This document shows positions 8,347 to 17,033 of a stretch of 64,000 bases of DNA, one piece after another. Source of the stretch: Burkholderiales bacterium (GTDB lineage Bacteria > Pseudomonadota > Gammaproteobacteria > Burkholderiales > UBA6910). Location: the NCBI GenBank assembly GCA_026005015.1, contig BPKG01000001.1:1740501-1804500 (forward strand), in the 5' to 3' direction. How positions within the stretch are numbered: position 1 is the stretch's first letter; every line of letters starts with the position of its first letter. The notes under the pieces are model-generated. The model worked only from the letters and a program-made list of their open reading frames with translations, had not been told where the DNA came from and searched no databases. Made by a program: the position numbers and the translations under genes.

Positions 8347-9429
8347 ATGGCGCTCCTGGAGATCCGCAACGTCACCCGCCGCTTCGGCGACTTCACGGCG
8401 GTGGATCACGTGAGCCTTTCCATCGAGGCGGGGGAGTTCTTCACCCTGCTGGGCCCCTCTGGCTGCGGCAAGACCACGCTGCTCAGGATGATCGCCGGCT
8501 TCGACCTGCCCGACGAGGGGCAGATCGTCCTGGACGGCCGAGACTTGGGCGCCACCCCGCCCGAGAAGCGGCCGATCCACACCGTGTTCCAGAGCTACGC
8601 CCTCTTCCCCCACATGACGGTGGCGGACAACGTGGCCTTCCCCCTCAAGATGGCGGGCCGGGACCCGGCCACTATCAAGGCCAAGGTGGCCGAGGCGCTG
8701 GAGGCGGTGCACCTCTCGGACAAGGCCGAGCGCTTCCCCCACGAGCTCTCCGGTGGCCAGAAGCAGCGGGTGGCCCTCGCCCGGGGCATCGTCAACCGGC
8801 CCCGCCTGCTGCTCCTGGACGAGCCGCTGGGGGCCCTGGACGCCAAGCTGCGAGAGGAGATGCAGCTCGAGCTCATCAAGCTGCAGCGAGATGTGGGCAT
8901 CACCTTCGTCTTCGTCACCCATTCCCAGGCCGAGGCCCTGGCCCTCTCCCACCGCATCGCCGTCATGAACCGGGGCCGCATCGAGCAGGTGGACGAGCCC
9001 TCCCGGCTCTACAGTTTCCCCAAGAGCCGCTTCGTCGCCGACTTCATCGGCAACATCAACCTGATGGAGGCGGAGGTGAAGGAGGCCACCCCCACCCACC
9101 TGGTGCTCACCGTGCCCGGGCTGGGGGAAATCCACGCGCCCCCCGCCGACGGCGTGCGGCCCGGGACGAAAGGCGCGTTCGCCATCCGCCCCGAGCAGGT
9201 GCGCATCACCACCCCCGGGGCGGCGGAGCTCAAGAACCACTTCCCGGGTAGGGTGCACGATTTCCTCTACGTGGGCGACGTGACCACCTACATCGTGGAC
9301 CTGGAGAACGGGGCCCGGGTGGAGGCCCTGCTCGCCAACTCGGCCCCGGGCCGGGCCCGTTTCTTCGAGGTGGGGGACCCGGTGGACGTGGCCTGGCGGC
9401 ACGACGCGGGGGTGTTCCTGAGTGAATAG
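8347..9429 (+). CDS. potA: PotA, polyamine ABC transporter ATPase
   Basis: A 360-residue ATPase of the spermidine/putrescine importer. It shows Walker A GPSGCGKTT, signature LSGGQKQRVALARG, Walker B LLLLDEPLGALD, the switch His in FVTHSQAEA, and a C-terminal TOBE domain (about residue 280 on). The ATG at 8347 begins the conserved MALLEIRNVTRRFG; an upstream in-frame ATG would only add unrelated residues. It overlaps potB by 8 bases, and potB, potC and potD follow with overlaps, so the four are one operon. The polyamine assignment rests on the potABCD order and the PotD-type binding protein; putrescine rather than spermidine cannot be excluded. Confidence 0.93.
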   Translation: MALLEIRNVTRRFGDFTAVDHVSLSIEAGEFFTLLGPSGCGKTTLLRMIAGFDLPDEGQIVLDGRDLGATPPEKRPIHTVFQSYALFPHMTVADNVAFPLKMAGRDPATIKAKVAEALEAVHLSDKAERFPHELSGGQKQRVALARGIVNRPRLLLLDEPLGALDAKLREEMQLELIKLQRDVGITFVFVTHSQAEALALSHRIAVMNRGRIEQVDEPSRLYSFPKSRFVADFIGNINLMEAEVKEATPTHLVLTVPGLGEIHAPPADGVRPGTKGAFAIRPEQVRITTPGAAELKNHFPGRVHDFLYVGDVTTYIVDLENGARVEALLANSAPGRARFFEVGDPVDVAWRHDAGVFLSE

Positions 9430-10261
9430 GATCTCCGGGGGACGGCTGACCCGTGCTCTGGTGAGCGGGCCGCCTTTTCTCTTCCTCCTGCTCTTCTTCT
9501 TGCTGCCCTCCGTCATCATGGTGGTGGCCTCCTTCCGCCATCCCGGCGAGTTCGGTGGGCTCGCCCCCCTGTTTCCCGCCGCGCCCGGGGAGGAGGCAGG
9601 CCTCACCCTGGAGAACTACCGCATCTTCTTCGGCGACTGGATCTACTTCCAAATCTTCCTCAAGTCCTTCGTGATCGCCGCGCTCACCACCCTGGTATGC
9701 CTGGCGATTGCCTATCCCCTGGCGCTGCTCATCGCCCGGAGCCCCCGCAGGTACCGGGACCTCATGGTGCTGCTGGTGGTGCTGCCCTTCGCCAGCAACT
9801 TCCTGGTGCGGGTCTACGCCTGGATGATCATCCTGGGGCCCTTCGAGCTGCTATTCACTCGCACGGCGGTGATCGTGGGCATGGTCTACGTGCACCTGCC
9901 GTTCATGGTGCTGCCCCTGTACACCAACCTGGAGAAGCACGACCCGGCCCTGCTGGACGCGGCCCAGGACCTGGGCGCCAACGCCTGGCACCGCTTCTGG
10001 AAGGTGACCTTTCCGCTCTCCCTGCCCGGGGTCTTCGCCGGCTCGGCCCTGGTGTTCATCCCGGTGCTGGGGATGTTCGCCATCCCCGAAATCCTGGGCG
10101 GCATCGGGGACTGGATGGTGGGCAACATGATTAAGGAGGCGTTCCTGGGGGTGCGGGACTGGCCGTTCGGCTCCATGCTGTCCCTCATGCTCACCGTGTG
10201 CGTGCTGGCGGTGGCGGGCCTGACGGCCTGGTTCGCGGGGCGGAAGCTGCGCCATGCGTAG
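9422..10261 (+). CDS. potB: PotB, polyamine ABC transporter permease
   Basis: A 279-residue inner-membrane permease of the PotB/PotH type with about six helices. The BPD_transp_1 coupling loop that contacts the ATPase is the EAA motif LLDAAQDLGANAWHRFWKV. The first helix is FLFLLLFFLLPSVIMVVAS, and a short periplasmic stretch follows. The start is a GTG at 9422 inside the end of potA, which marks translational coupling. Its 3' end overlaps potC by 8 bases. Together with PotC it forms the heterodimeric pore. Confidence 0.93.
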   Translation: MNRISGGRLTRALVSGPPFLFLLLFFLLPSVIMVVASFRHPGEFGGLAPLFPAAPGEEAGLTLENYRIFFGDWIYFQIFLKSFVIAALTTLVCLAIAYPLALLIARSPRRYRDLMVLLVVLPFASNFLVRVYAWMIILGPFELLFTRTAVIVGMVYVHLPFMVLPLYTNLEKHDPALLDAAQDLGANAWHRFWKVTFPLSLPGVFAGSALVFIPVLGMFAIPEILGGIGDWMVGNMIKEAFLGVRDWPFGSMLSLMLTVCVLAVAGLTAWFAGRKLRHA

Positions 10262-11207
10262 GCTGGGCCTCGGCGTCGAAGTGCTGGCCATCGCCATGCT
10301 CTTCTGGAGTTGCTTCGCCGGCGAGGCGCGCTACGCGCTCTTCGCCGCCGGCTGCCTCCTGCTTGGTGCCGCCGCGGCCTTGGGCTGGTTCGGCGAGCGG
10401 CGCCGCATGCCCGATTTCTGGCTCTGGTACGCGAGCCTTCTCGCCTACGCCTTCCTCTACGTCCCACTCATCATCGTCGTCACCTTCTCCTTCAACGACT
10501 CCAAGCTCAACGCGGAGTGGGTGGGCTTCACCCTGGACTGGTACCGGCGGCTCATCAACAACGCCGACATGCTGACGGCAGCCCGCAACTCGGTGCTGAT
10601 CGCCCTGACCGCCGCCGGCATCGCCACGGTGCTCGGCACCATGGCCGGCATCGCCATGCACCGCTACCGCTCGCGGTTCCTGCCCTTCCTGGTGTTCACG
10701 CCGGTCGCCATGCCGGAGATCCTGCTGGGGGTGTCGCTCCTCATCTACTTCCTGAACTCCCTGAAGCCGCTCCTGTCGGCGGTGGGAGTGGAGTTCGACC
10801 TGGGGCTCGTCACCGTGATCATCGCCCACATCACCTTTTGCATCGGCTTCGTCGCCATCATCGTGCGCGCGCGCCTAGCGGGCATGGACGAGAGCATTTT
10901 CGAGGCGGCCCGGGACCTGGGGGCGAGCCCGTGGCAAACCTTCCGCCTGGTGACCCTGCCCTTGATCCTGCCGGGGATCATCGCCGGGGCGCTCATGGCG
11001 TTCACCCTCTCCATCGACGATTTCGTGATCACCTTTTTCACCTCCGGCGTAGGTACCAAGACGCTGCCCCTGGAGATCTACACCATGATCAAGGTGGCCG
11101 TGACCCCCGAGGTGAACGCAGTGTCGGCCCTGATGATGCTGATCACCCTGGCCATGATCGTCATCGCCGGGCGCGTGGCTCCGGACGTGCTGAGGGCCAA
11201 GGCGTGA
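10254..11207 (+). CDS. potC: PotC, polyamine ABC transporter permease with N-terminal extension
   Basis: A 317-residue permease. The PotC-like core starts near residue 63 (YASLLAYAFLYVPLIIVVTF), and the EAA loop is FEAARDLGASPWQTFRLVTL. The first 60 or so residues add two more hydrophobic segments (LGVEVLAIAMLFWSCFAG and YALFAAGCLLLGAAAALGW) before the expected first helix, which most PotC proteins lack. The start overlaps the end of potB, so the extension is probably real and not a wrong start call. The gene overlaps potD by 4 bases (GTGA). The extra hairpin may affect assembly; its role is unknown. Confidence 0.92.
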   Translation: MRRLGLGVEVLAIAMLFWSCFAGEARYALFAAGCLLLGAAAALGWFGERRRMPDFWLWYASLLAYAFLYVPLIIVVTFSFNDSKLNAEWVGFTLDWYRRLINNADMLTAARNSVLIALTAAGIATVLGTMAGIAMHRYRSRFLPFLVFTPVAMPEILLGVSLLIYFLNSLKPLLSAVGVEFDLGLVTVIIAHITFCIGFVAIIVRARLAGMDESIFEAARDLGASPWQTFRLVTLPLILPGIIAGALMAFTLSIDDFVITFFTSGVGTKTLPLEIYTMIKVAVTPEVNAVSALMMLITLAMIVIAGRVAPDVLRAKA

Positions 11208-12298
11208 AGCGGGGCCGCCGGCGGGCGCTGCAGGCGCTCTTTGCCGCGGCGGGGCTTGCCCTTTCGCCCGGGATTCGTCCCGCCCGGGCCCAGCAGCCGG
11301 TGCTGCGCCTGTTCAACTGGAACAACTACATCACCGAGGAGTCGGTCCGCGCCTTCGAGTCCCGGTGCGGCTGCCGCCTGGCCCAGGACTATTACGCCGA
11401 CAACGAGGAGATGCTGGCCAAGCTCGCCGCCGGCGCCACGGGCTACGATCTCCTGGTGCCCACGGGCAACGCGGTGGAGGCGCTCATCAAGTCCGACCAG
11501 CTTCGCCCCCTGGACAAGTCGAAGATCCCCAACCTGGTCAACGTCAAGCCCCAGTTCCTAGACCCCTGGTTCGATCCCGGCAACCGATACTCGGTGCCCT
11601 ACATGTACACGTTGACCATCGTCGGGTACAACAACCAGAGAATGCAGGCGCTGGAGCTGCCCACCGACACCTGGGCCCTCATCTTCGACCCGAAGCACCT
11701 GCGCAAGATCAAAGGCAAGGTCACGGTGCTGGACAGCCAGCGGGAGTTGTTCGCCGCCGCCTTGATCTACCTCGGCTACGACGCCAACGAGAGCGACGAG
11801 AAGAAGCTCAAGGAAGCCCGTGACCTCATCATCGAGGCCAAGCCCTACTGGGCGGCGTTCAACGCCGGCAGCTATTTCAAGGAGCTCGCCATCGGCAACG
11901 TCTGGGTCGCCCACGGCTACTCCAACGATTTCTACACGGCCCAGCAGGACGCCCGGGCGGCCGGGCGGCCTTTCACCATCGGCTATTCGACGCCGAAGGA
12001 GGGGGCGGTTTTCGCCCTGGACAACCTGGTGATCCACAAAACCGGCCAGCGTCCCGACCTGGCCCACCTGTTCATCAACTTCTGGTTGGAAGGGGAGGCT
12101 TCGGCCGCCATCACCAACGAGATCGGCGCCGGCAACCCCAACATGAGGGCGATGCAGTTCATCAAGCCGGAGATCGCGGCAAACCGCGACCTGTTCCCGG
12201 ACGCGGAGCAGTTCAAGCGGCTCCGCGACCTGCGGGACTACGACCGCAAGACCCGCCGGTTGCTCAACCGGCTGTGGGTAGAGGTCAAGGTCCGCTGA
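11204..12298 (+). CDS. potD: PotD, periplasmic polyamine-binding protein
   Basis: A 364-residue extracellular solute-binding protein of the PotD/PotF family, which delivers polyamines to PotBC. It starts at a GTG in the GTGA overlap with potC. The N-terminus is basic (KRGRRRALQALFAAAG) and a signal peptide ends around ARAQQ. The mature start VLRLFNWNNYITEESVRAFE is typical, and GYDLLVPTGNAVEALIKSDQ and YMYTLTIVGYNN follow the family. The 3' end overlaps the convergent DHH gene by 14 bases. The order ABCD with the binding protein last agrees with E. coli pot operons. Confidence 0.92.
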   Translation: MKRGRRRALQALFAAAGLALSPGIRPARAQQPVLRLFNWNNYITEESVRAFESRCGCRLAQDYYADNEEMLAKLAAGATGYDLLVPTGNAVEALIKSDQLRPLDKSKIPNLVNVKPQFLDPWFDPGNRYSVPYMYTLTIVGYNNQRMQALELPTDTWALIFDPKHLRKIKGKVTVLDSQRELFAAALIYLGYDANESDEKKLKEARDLIIEAKPYWAAFNAGSYFKELAIGNVWVAHGYSNDFYTAQQDARAAGRPFTIGYSTPKEGAVFALDNLVIHKTGQRPDLAHLFINFWLEGEASAAITNEIGAGNPNMRAMQFIKPEIAANRDLFPDAEQFKRLRDLRDYDRKTRRLLNRLWVEVKVR

Positions 12299-13271
12299 AG
12301 GCTTCCTGGAACTTGCGCGCGAAAGCCTGCACCATCTCCGCCGGCAGCCCGTTGATGCCGCCGGCCGCCGGGCGCCCGCCGCCGGAGGGAAACTGCCGGC
12401 ACAGGGCGTCGGCTCCCGCGGGGCGGGCGACCGGGGCGCGCACGCTCACCGTGTAGCCGCCGGCGACCGAAGGAACCAGCACCGCGTGGGCCCGCGCCGG
12501 GTGGGCGCGGGCCAGGCGATTGGCGAAGGCGCCGGAGACGCGCCGCGCCCACGCCGCGTCGGGCAGCAGGTAGATCGTCCCTGCCGCAGTCTCCTCCAGA
12601 GGCTCCAGCGCCTGCGCCCGCGCTATGTCATCGGCATAGCCGCGGCGCAGCCGCTCGAACGCCGGCTCCCGGGCGATGAACTGGAATGGATCGGCATAGC
12701 GGCTCAGGCGCCGGTAAAGCTCGGCGGGGTGGAAGTACAGGTCCTCCACCGTCTCCCCGTAGGCGTTGTAGTTGAGGGCCTCCCCCAGCTCCCGCAGCTT
12801 CTCGAGCCCTTCCTCCGAAAGCCCCAGGGGAAGCGCGGCCCGGCGGGCGGAATCGAACAGGTTGTCGCCGAAGGCCGCCACCACCGCCCAGGCTCGATGG
12901 CGGCCGTGGAGGTAACGGTCCACCAGCAGGCTGGTGCACAGGTCCGGCGCCGGGTCGATGTGGGCTTCCAGGTGGGGGTGGCGTGGAATTTCCCCCGCGT
13001 AGTGGTGATCGAAGTAGAGGCACCTGGCGCCGGCTTCGAGCGCGTGGGCGAGGGCATCGCGGTTTTCCGCGAGAGAGATGTCCAGCACCGTGAGCACGTC
13101 GCCGGGCGCAGGCGCGACGCGCTGGAGCAGCCGCACGTCGCGCTTGACGCCGGTCACCAGCACGGCCTCGCACGGTTCCACGAGCCGGAGCTGGTGCAGG
13201 GCGCAGAGGCCGTCGGCGTCGCCGTTGAAGATGTCGTAGAATGCCACCGTTTTCGCCTTCCGCTCAGCCAT
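12285..13271 (-). CDS. DHH-family phosphoesterase-like protein
   Basis: A 328-residue DHH-family phosphoesterase-like protein. It has the metal-site motifs in order: FYDIFNGDADGLCALHQ (residues 11-27), VLDIS and the eponymous YFDHHYAG. A C-terminal GGGRPAAGGINGLP matches the DHHA1 Gly-rich substrate loop. Such proteins cleave phosphodiester bonds in short RNAs or cyclic dinucleotides, but this subfamily has no assigned substrate that I know. The start codon overlaps that of the divergent VanZ-like gene (the two ATGs share CATG), so there is no intergenic promoter space. The 3' end overlaps potD by 14 bases. Confidence 0.8.
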   Translation of the reverse strand: MAERKAKTVAFYDIFNGDADGLCALHQLRLVEPCEAVLVTGVKRDVRLLQRVAPAPGDVLTVLDISLAENRDALAHALEAGARCLYFDHHYAGEIPRHPHLEAHIDPAPDLCTSLLVDRYLHGRHRAWAVVAAFGDNLFDSARRAALPLGLSEEGLEKLRELGEALNYNAYGETVEDLYFHPAELYRRLSRYADPFQFIAREPAFERLRRGYADDIARAQALEPLEETAAGTIYLLPDAAWARRVSGAFANRLARAHPARAHAVLVPSVAGGYTVSVRAPVARPAGADALCRQFPSGGGRPAAGGINGLPAEMVQAFARKFQEAFSGP

Positions 13272-14403
13272 GCGCGAGCCTTCCGATGAAGCCCCGACGC
13301 CAGCGCTTCGCCCTTTCCGGCTGAGCCTCTACGCCGCCCTAGCATATACACTGCTCATCGCCTATGCCAGCCTGACGCCCTTCGCCGGCTGGCAGGCGCC
13401 GGGGCGGCCCCTGCTGGAGTTCGTGCTCGCCTCGTGGCCCCGCTACGTGACCCGGGGCGACGTGCTGATCAACATGGCCGCGTACCTTCCCTTCGGCTTC
13501 CTGGTCATCGTGTCGCTTCCCCGGCGATGGCCCAAGTCCGTGGCCGTGGCCGTCACCTGCCTGCTGGGGGTGGGCCTGAGCTTCTTCATGGAATTCGGGC
13601 AGCAGTTCGTACCCGGCCGCATCGCCTCCAACCTGGATCTGCTCACCAACGGGGCCGGGTCGTTGCTAGGCGCGGCGCTCGCCGTGCCCCTGCTCCGGCG
13701 GCCGGCAACCCTCTCCACCCTGACGGGCGTGCGCGACTACTGGTTCCACACCGGCCGCGCCACCGACGCGGGGCTGGTGCTCCTGGCGCTGTTCTTTTTC
13801 GCCCAGGCGAACCCTTCCCTGCCCTGGATGGCGAGCCGGGTGTTCGAAGCCGCCGTGCCCCTGGAACCCGCCCCCGTGCAAGGGTTTTCCTTCACCCAGC
13901 TCGGCCTTTCCATGACCAACGCCCTGGCCCTCTCCATGCTGATCTCCCTGCTCACGCCGAGGCCGCGCCCGCGCTTCTGGCTGTGTACCCTGGCGCTGGT
14001 GGCCATCGCCCTGGGCAAGCTCCTCGCGGCCCACCTGCTGCTCAAGCCCGAGGCGGTGCTGCAATGGCTGAGCGTGGAAGCGGGCCTGGGAACCGCCTAC
14101 GGGCTCGCCTTCGCCGGCCTGGTGCTGCGCCTGGGGCGCGTCCCCCGGGCCTGGGTGGGAATGGCAGGGGCCGCCGCCAGCCTGGTCTTCGCCTACGCCT
14201 TCGAGCACGCCGCCACCCCTTCGGCGGTGCTGCGCCTGTTCGACTGGCGCTACGGGCATCTGCTCAACTTCAACGGCATCACCCGCTTCGTGGCGGAGTT
14301 GTGGCCAGTGCTGGCGCTGGGCTATTTCGCCCTCACCGGCCCAGGTGCGCGTAGGGCGGAAGGGTCTGCAGCCGCGGGTCCTCCACGGGTCCGCCGGCGG
14401 TGA
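13270..14403 (+). CDS. VanZ-like integral membrane protein
   Basis: A 377-residue multi-pass membrane protein with an N-terminal VanZ-like domain. The VanZ part is LLIAYASLTPFAGW, a loop, then GDVLINMAAYLPFGFLVIVS and the conserved FFMEFGQQFVPGRIASNLDLLTNGAGSLLG (written in two parts: FFMEFGQQFVPGR and DLLTNGAGSLLG). The C-terminal half has about five more helices. VanZ itself lowers teicoplanin binding in enterococci; for most bacterial homologues no function is known. The 3' end overlaps the convergent SagB-type gene by 71 bases, so the last 20 or so residues (Arg/Ala/Gly-rich) may not be conserved. Confidence 0.8.
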   Translation: MREPSDEAPTPALRPFRLSLYAALAYTLLIAYASLTPFAGWQAPGRPLLEFVLASWPRYVTRGDVLINMAAYLPFGFLVIVSLPRRWPKSVAVAVTCLLGVGLSFFMEFGQQFVPGRIASNLDLLTNGAGSLLGAALAVPLLRRPATLSTLTGVRDYWFHTGRATDAGLVLLALFFFAQANPSLPWMASRVFEAAVPLEPAPVQGFSFTQLGLSMTNALALSMLISLLTPRPRPRFWLCTLALVAIALGKLLAAHLLLKPEAVLQWLSVEAGLGTAYGLAFAGLVLRLGRVPRAWVGMAGAAASLVFAYAFEHAATPSAVLRLFDWRYGHLLNFNGITRFVAELWPVLALGYFALTGPGARRAEGSAAAGPPRVRRR

Positions 14404-15949
14404 AGTGGTAGAGGGACTGGAACGAGCGATCCTCGATCCCGAGAAGCCGGTGCATCGCGTCGTCGAAGAAGCAGCCGATGCCGGTGCCCCGGATGCCCGC
14501 CGCTTCCGCCTCCAGGTACAGGATCTGGCCGAGCAGCCCCGTCTCCCAGTAGAGTTCCCGGTACACCCAGGGTCCCGCGGCGAGGGCCGCCTCGAACTCG
14601 GCCAGGAAACCCAAGGCGAAGCAGGAATCGGCCGCGATGTCCTGGTGGCAAGAGACGAGGCGGGCCGCGTCCCGGGCATCCCCTTCGGCGAGCAGATACA
14701 AGGGCAGGTGGGCCGGCGCCCCTTCGACCCGCCGCCACTCCCAATCGCCCCGCAGCGCCCCGCGCAGCCGCGGGCCCGCCTCCGGATCCCGCGCCAGGGC
14801 GTAGAGGCCCGGCGCCACCCCCTCCACCCGGTGGACGAAGAGCATGGGATGGACCCGCGGCCGCCAGGGCCAGGCGTCCAGGGGCGGCACGCAGGGGCGC
14901 GGAAGCAGGGCATCCAGCAGGGCGAACCAGCGGGCCGCGGAAAGGGAAGTCACGCCGTCGAAGTCCACCGCGCTGCGCCGCTGGCGGATGAGCCGGGCGG
15001 CCGGAAGCCCGCAGCCAGTAGGCGTCAACGGTGGCAGCGGTGCCGGAACCCAGGACGGCGGTTCCAGCCCGGCGGGCCGGCGGGTTGCCCGCTCCACTTC
15101 GTCGATCCCCCGCCAGTGGACGTGTTCGGGGCTCAGCCGGTTGGGGCGCCCGGCGAAGCGCAGACCGTCCAACGGCATCTCGATGCCCCCGGCCGGCAGG
15201 AGGCCCGGGCCGATCCAGAGCAGCGCATCGGGAAACTCGGGCTCCGCCTCGCCCCAGGGGCCGGCGAGCCCCAGCAGCGCGCGCAGCGCTTCGTCTCCCA
15301 CCCCGGGCGCGAGCCGCGCGGCCCATCCCAGGGAAGCGGCCGCGTAGGCGAATGCGCCGAGGGCATGGCCGCCATCGTGCTGGCAGTAGCGCCAGGCGCG
15401 CACGCCGTATTTCCACGCTTCGCGCCAGTGGATGCTCGTTATGGCCACCAGCACGCCGCCCGCAAGGGCCCGATCCCACCGCTGCGTCTCTCCGGGGATC
15501 CCGCGGCGTTCGAGGACGTGGTCCCGGCTTACGTAGTGGTACACGCCCCGGGGAAGCCCGGGCAGCTCGCCGCAGACTAGGTAGCCTTCCGTGGGATGGA
15601 GGTTGCCGCTGGAGGGATTGCAGCGCAGGGCCCAGCGGCTCGGGCCGTAGCGCTTCCAGGCGGAGAGCCCCAGGGAGAGCTCGAACAGGAGGGCGATGGA
15701 TTCCCGATCGAGGGGACGGGGAGCAGGTCGATCGCCCCTTCGCACCGCTTCGAAGGGCGTCGGCAGCCGGTCGGCGGCCAGGGGCAGGGCCAGCCGTTCC
15801 GCGCCGGTATAAGTGCGGAAGGGATCCGGCTGGTTGGCCCAGTCGAGACCTCCCGGGCCGGGGGCGTACCGGTCCAGGTGGTGCTTGCTCGCCTCGTGGT
15901 AGCGCAGCACCACGGCGAGGGGATTCGCCAGAGCCGATTCCGGCTTCAT
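14333..15949 (-). CDS. SagB-type nitroreductase with two nitroreductase domains
   Basis: A 538-residue protein with two nitroreductase-fold (FMN oxidoreductase) halves, as in SagB/ThcOx-type dehydrogenases. The first half has LALPLAADRLPTPFE, RCNPSSGNLHPTEGYLV and GGHALGAFAYAAASLGW. The second has LIRQRRSAVDFDGVTSLSA and ETGLLGQILYLEAEAAGIRG. I chose ATG 15949 (upstream GGAGGAGA) over an ATG at 16078, whose extra 43 residues are low-complexity and reach into the ferredoxin promoter. In RiPP pathways SagB oxidises azolines, but no YcaO, precursor peptide or protease gene is nearby, so a thiazole-forming role is not supported. Two-domain forms also occur as stand-alone oxidoreductases of unknown substrate. 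Confidence 0.85.
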   Translation of the reverse strand: MKPESALANPLAVVLRYHEASKHHLDRYAPGPGGLDWANQPDPFRTYTGAERLALPLAADRLPTPFEAVRRGDRPAPRPLDRESIALLFELSLGLSAWKRYGPSRWALRCNPSSGNLHPTEGYLVCGELPGLPRGVYHYVSRDHVLERRGIPGETQRWDRALAGGVLVAITSIHWREAWKYGVRAWRYCQHDGGHALGAFAYAAASLGWAARLAPGVGDEALRALLGLAGPWGEAEPEFPDALLWIGPGLLPAGGIEMPLDGLRFAGRPNRLSPEHVHWRGIDEVERATRRPAGLEPPSWVPAPLPPLTPTGCGLPAARLIRQRRSAVDFDGVTSLSAARWFALLDALLPRPCVPPLDAWPWRPRVHPMLFVHRVEGVAPGLYALARDPEAGPRLRGALRGDWEWRRVEGAPAHLPLYLLAEGDARDAARLVSCHQDIAADSCFALGFLAEFEAALAAGPWVYRELYWETGLLGQILYLEAEAAGIRGTGIGCFFDDAMHRLLGIEDRSFQSLYHFTAGGPVEDPRLQTLPPYAHLGR

Positions 15950-16079
15950 CGACGCCGTCTCTCCTCCGCCGGCAACGGGTTCAGGCGTTCGCGGGGGCCG
16001 CGCAATCCCGCGCGCCGGGAGGGGGATCGCCAACTGGTATAATTTCGCATTCGCATCCTTTCCGTCCTCTCCCGCCATC

Positions 16080-16388
16080 GTGAGCTATTACAAGTACCAC
16101 GTCTTCTTCTGCTGCAACCAGCGGCAGGCAGGGGAGGCGTGCTGCAACAACCACGGCGCCCAGACCATGCGAGCCTACGCCAAAGAGCAGGTCAAGGCGC
16201 TCAAGCTCGCCGGTCCCGGGAAAGTGCGCATCAACCAGGCGGGCTGCCTGGACCGGTGCAGCGAGGGGCCCGTGCTGGTGGTCTATCCCGAGGGGATCTG
16301 GTACACCTACGTGGACCAGGACGACATCGACGAAATCATCCGGGAGCACCTGGTGCATGGGCGCGTCGTGGAGCGGCTGCGCATCTGA
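16080..16388 (+). CDS. Thioredoxin-like [2Fe-2S] ferredoxin
   Basis: A 102-residue thioredoxin-fold ferredoxin. The likely cluster ligands lie in FFCCNQRQAGEACCNN and in NQAGCLDRCSEGPVLVVYPE, where the second pair is C-x3-C. It starts at a GTG (16080). It is divergent from the SagB-type flavoenzyme and could donate electrons to it; this is a proximity argument only. The region between the two genes is about 130 bases and should hold both promoters. The family is common in betaproteobacteria and usually unlinked to a fixed partner. Confidence 0.88.
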   Translation: MSYYKYHVFFCCNQRQAGEACCNNHGAQTMRAYAKEQVKALKLAGPGKVRINQAGCLDRCSEGPVLVVYPEGIWYTYVDQDDIDEIIREHLVHGRVVERLRI

Positions 16389-16424
16389 GCCCAGGCCTTC
16401 TGCGCTCGCGCACCATCGCTAGCC

Positions 16425-17033
16425 ATGCAGCGCCCTTCGCCCGCCATGCTGATCCCCGGCCCCGCGGGCCCCATTGAAGCGGCCCTGGCCGATCCCGGCC
16501 CGTCCCGCAGGGGCATCGCCGTCATCGCCCACCCCCATCCCCTCTACGGCGGGACCATGGACAACAAAGTAGTCACCACCCTGGCCCGGGCGTTCGAGGG
16601 GGAGGGGTTCGCCGCCGTGCGCTTCAACTTCCGGGGCGTGGGACAGAGCGCCGGCGCCTTCGACGAAGGCGAGGGGGAGACCGACGACGCGGTGGCGGTG
16701 GCGAAGTGGGCCCTCTCTGCCTTGGGCCAAAGCCCCCTGTGGCTCGCCGGCTTCTCCTTCGGCGCCGCCATCCAGGCCCGGGCCGCGGAGCGGCTCCAGC
16801 CCGCCCGCCTAGTGCTGGTGGCGCCGGCGGTGACCCGCGTAGCGACGCCCAGCGTGCCGGAGGACGCCCTGGTCATCCACGGCGAGCGCGACGACGTGGT
16901 GCCCCTGGGCGAGGTCATGGACTGGGCGCGCCCCCAGGGGCTGCCGGTGCTGGTCATTCCCGGGGGCGAGCACTTTTTTCACGGGCGCCTGCCCCTGCTC
17001 AGGCGCCTGGTCGCCGCCGCATGCAGGTCCTGA
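16425..17033 (+). CDS. Alpha/beta hydrolase
   Basis: A 202-residue alpha/beta hydrolase. Visible parts are the oxyanion region [16 protein letters not shown], the strand [16 protein letters not shown], the nucleophile elbow AGFSFGAAI (Ser in GFSFG), the acid at [10 protein letters not shown] and the catalytic His in PGGEHFFHG. The HPHP-YGG signature and the size fit the small cytosolic hydrolases related to dienelactone hydrolases. It ends with a 13-base overlap into the next ABC ATPase gene, so the three downstream genes are probably cotranscribed. The substrate is unknown. Confidence 0.85.
   Translation: MQRPSPAMLIPGPAGPIEAALADPGPSRRGIAVIAHPHPLYGGTMDNKVVTTLARAFEGEGFAAVRFNFRGVGQSAGAFDEGEGETDDAVAVAKWALSALGQSPLWLAGFSFGAAIQARAAERLQPARLVLVAPAVTRVATPSVPEDALVIHGERDDVVPLGEVMDWARPQGLPVLVIPGGEHFFHGRLPLLRRLVAAACRS

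Noticed and set aside
8311-9606. 431-codon minus-strand frame opposite potA
   Set aside because: Antisense shadow of a complete ATPase gene with all motifs.
14333-16388. RiPP (thiazole/oxazole peptide) gene cluster
   Set aside because: A SagB-type enzyme is present but no YcaO, no precursor peptide and no protease were found within 10 kb.
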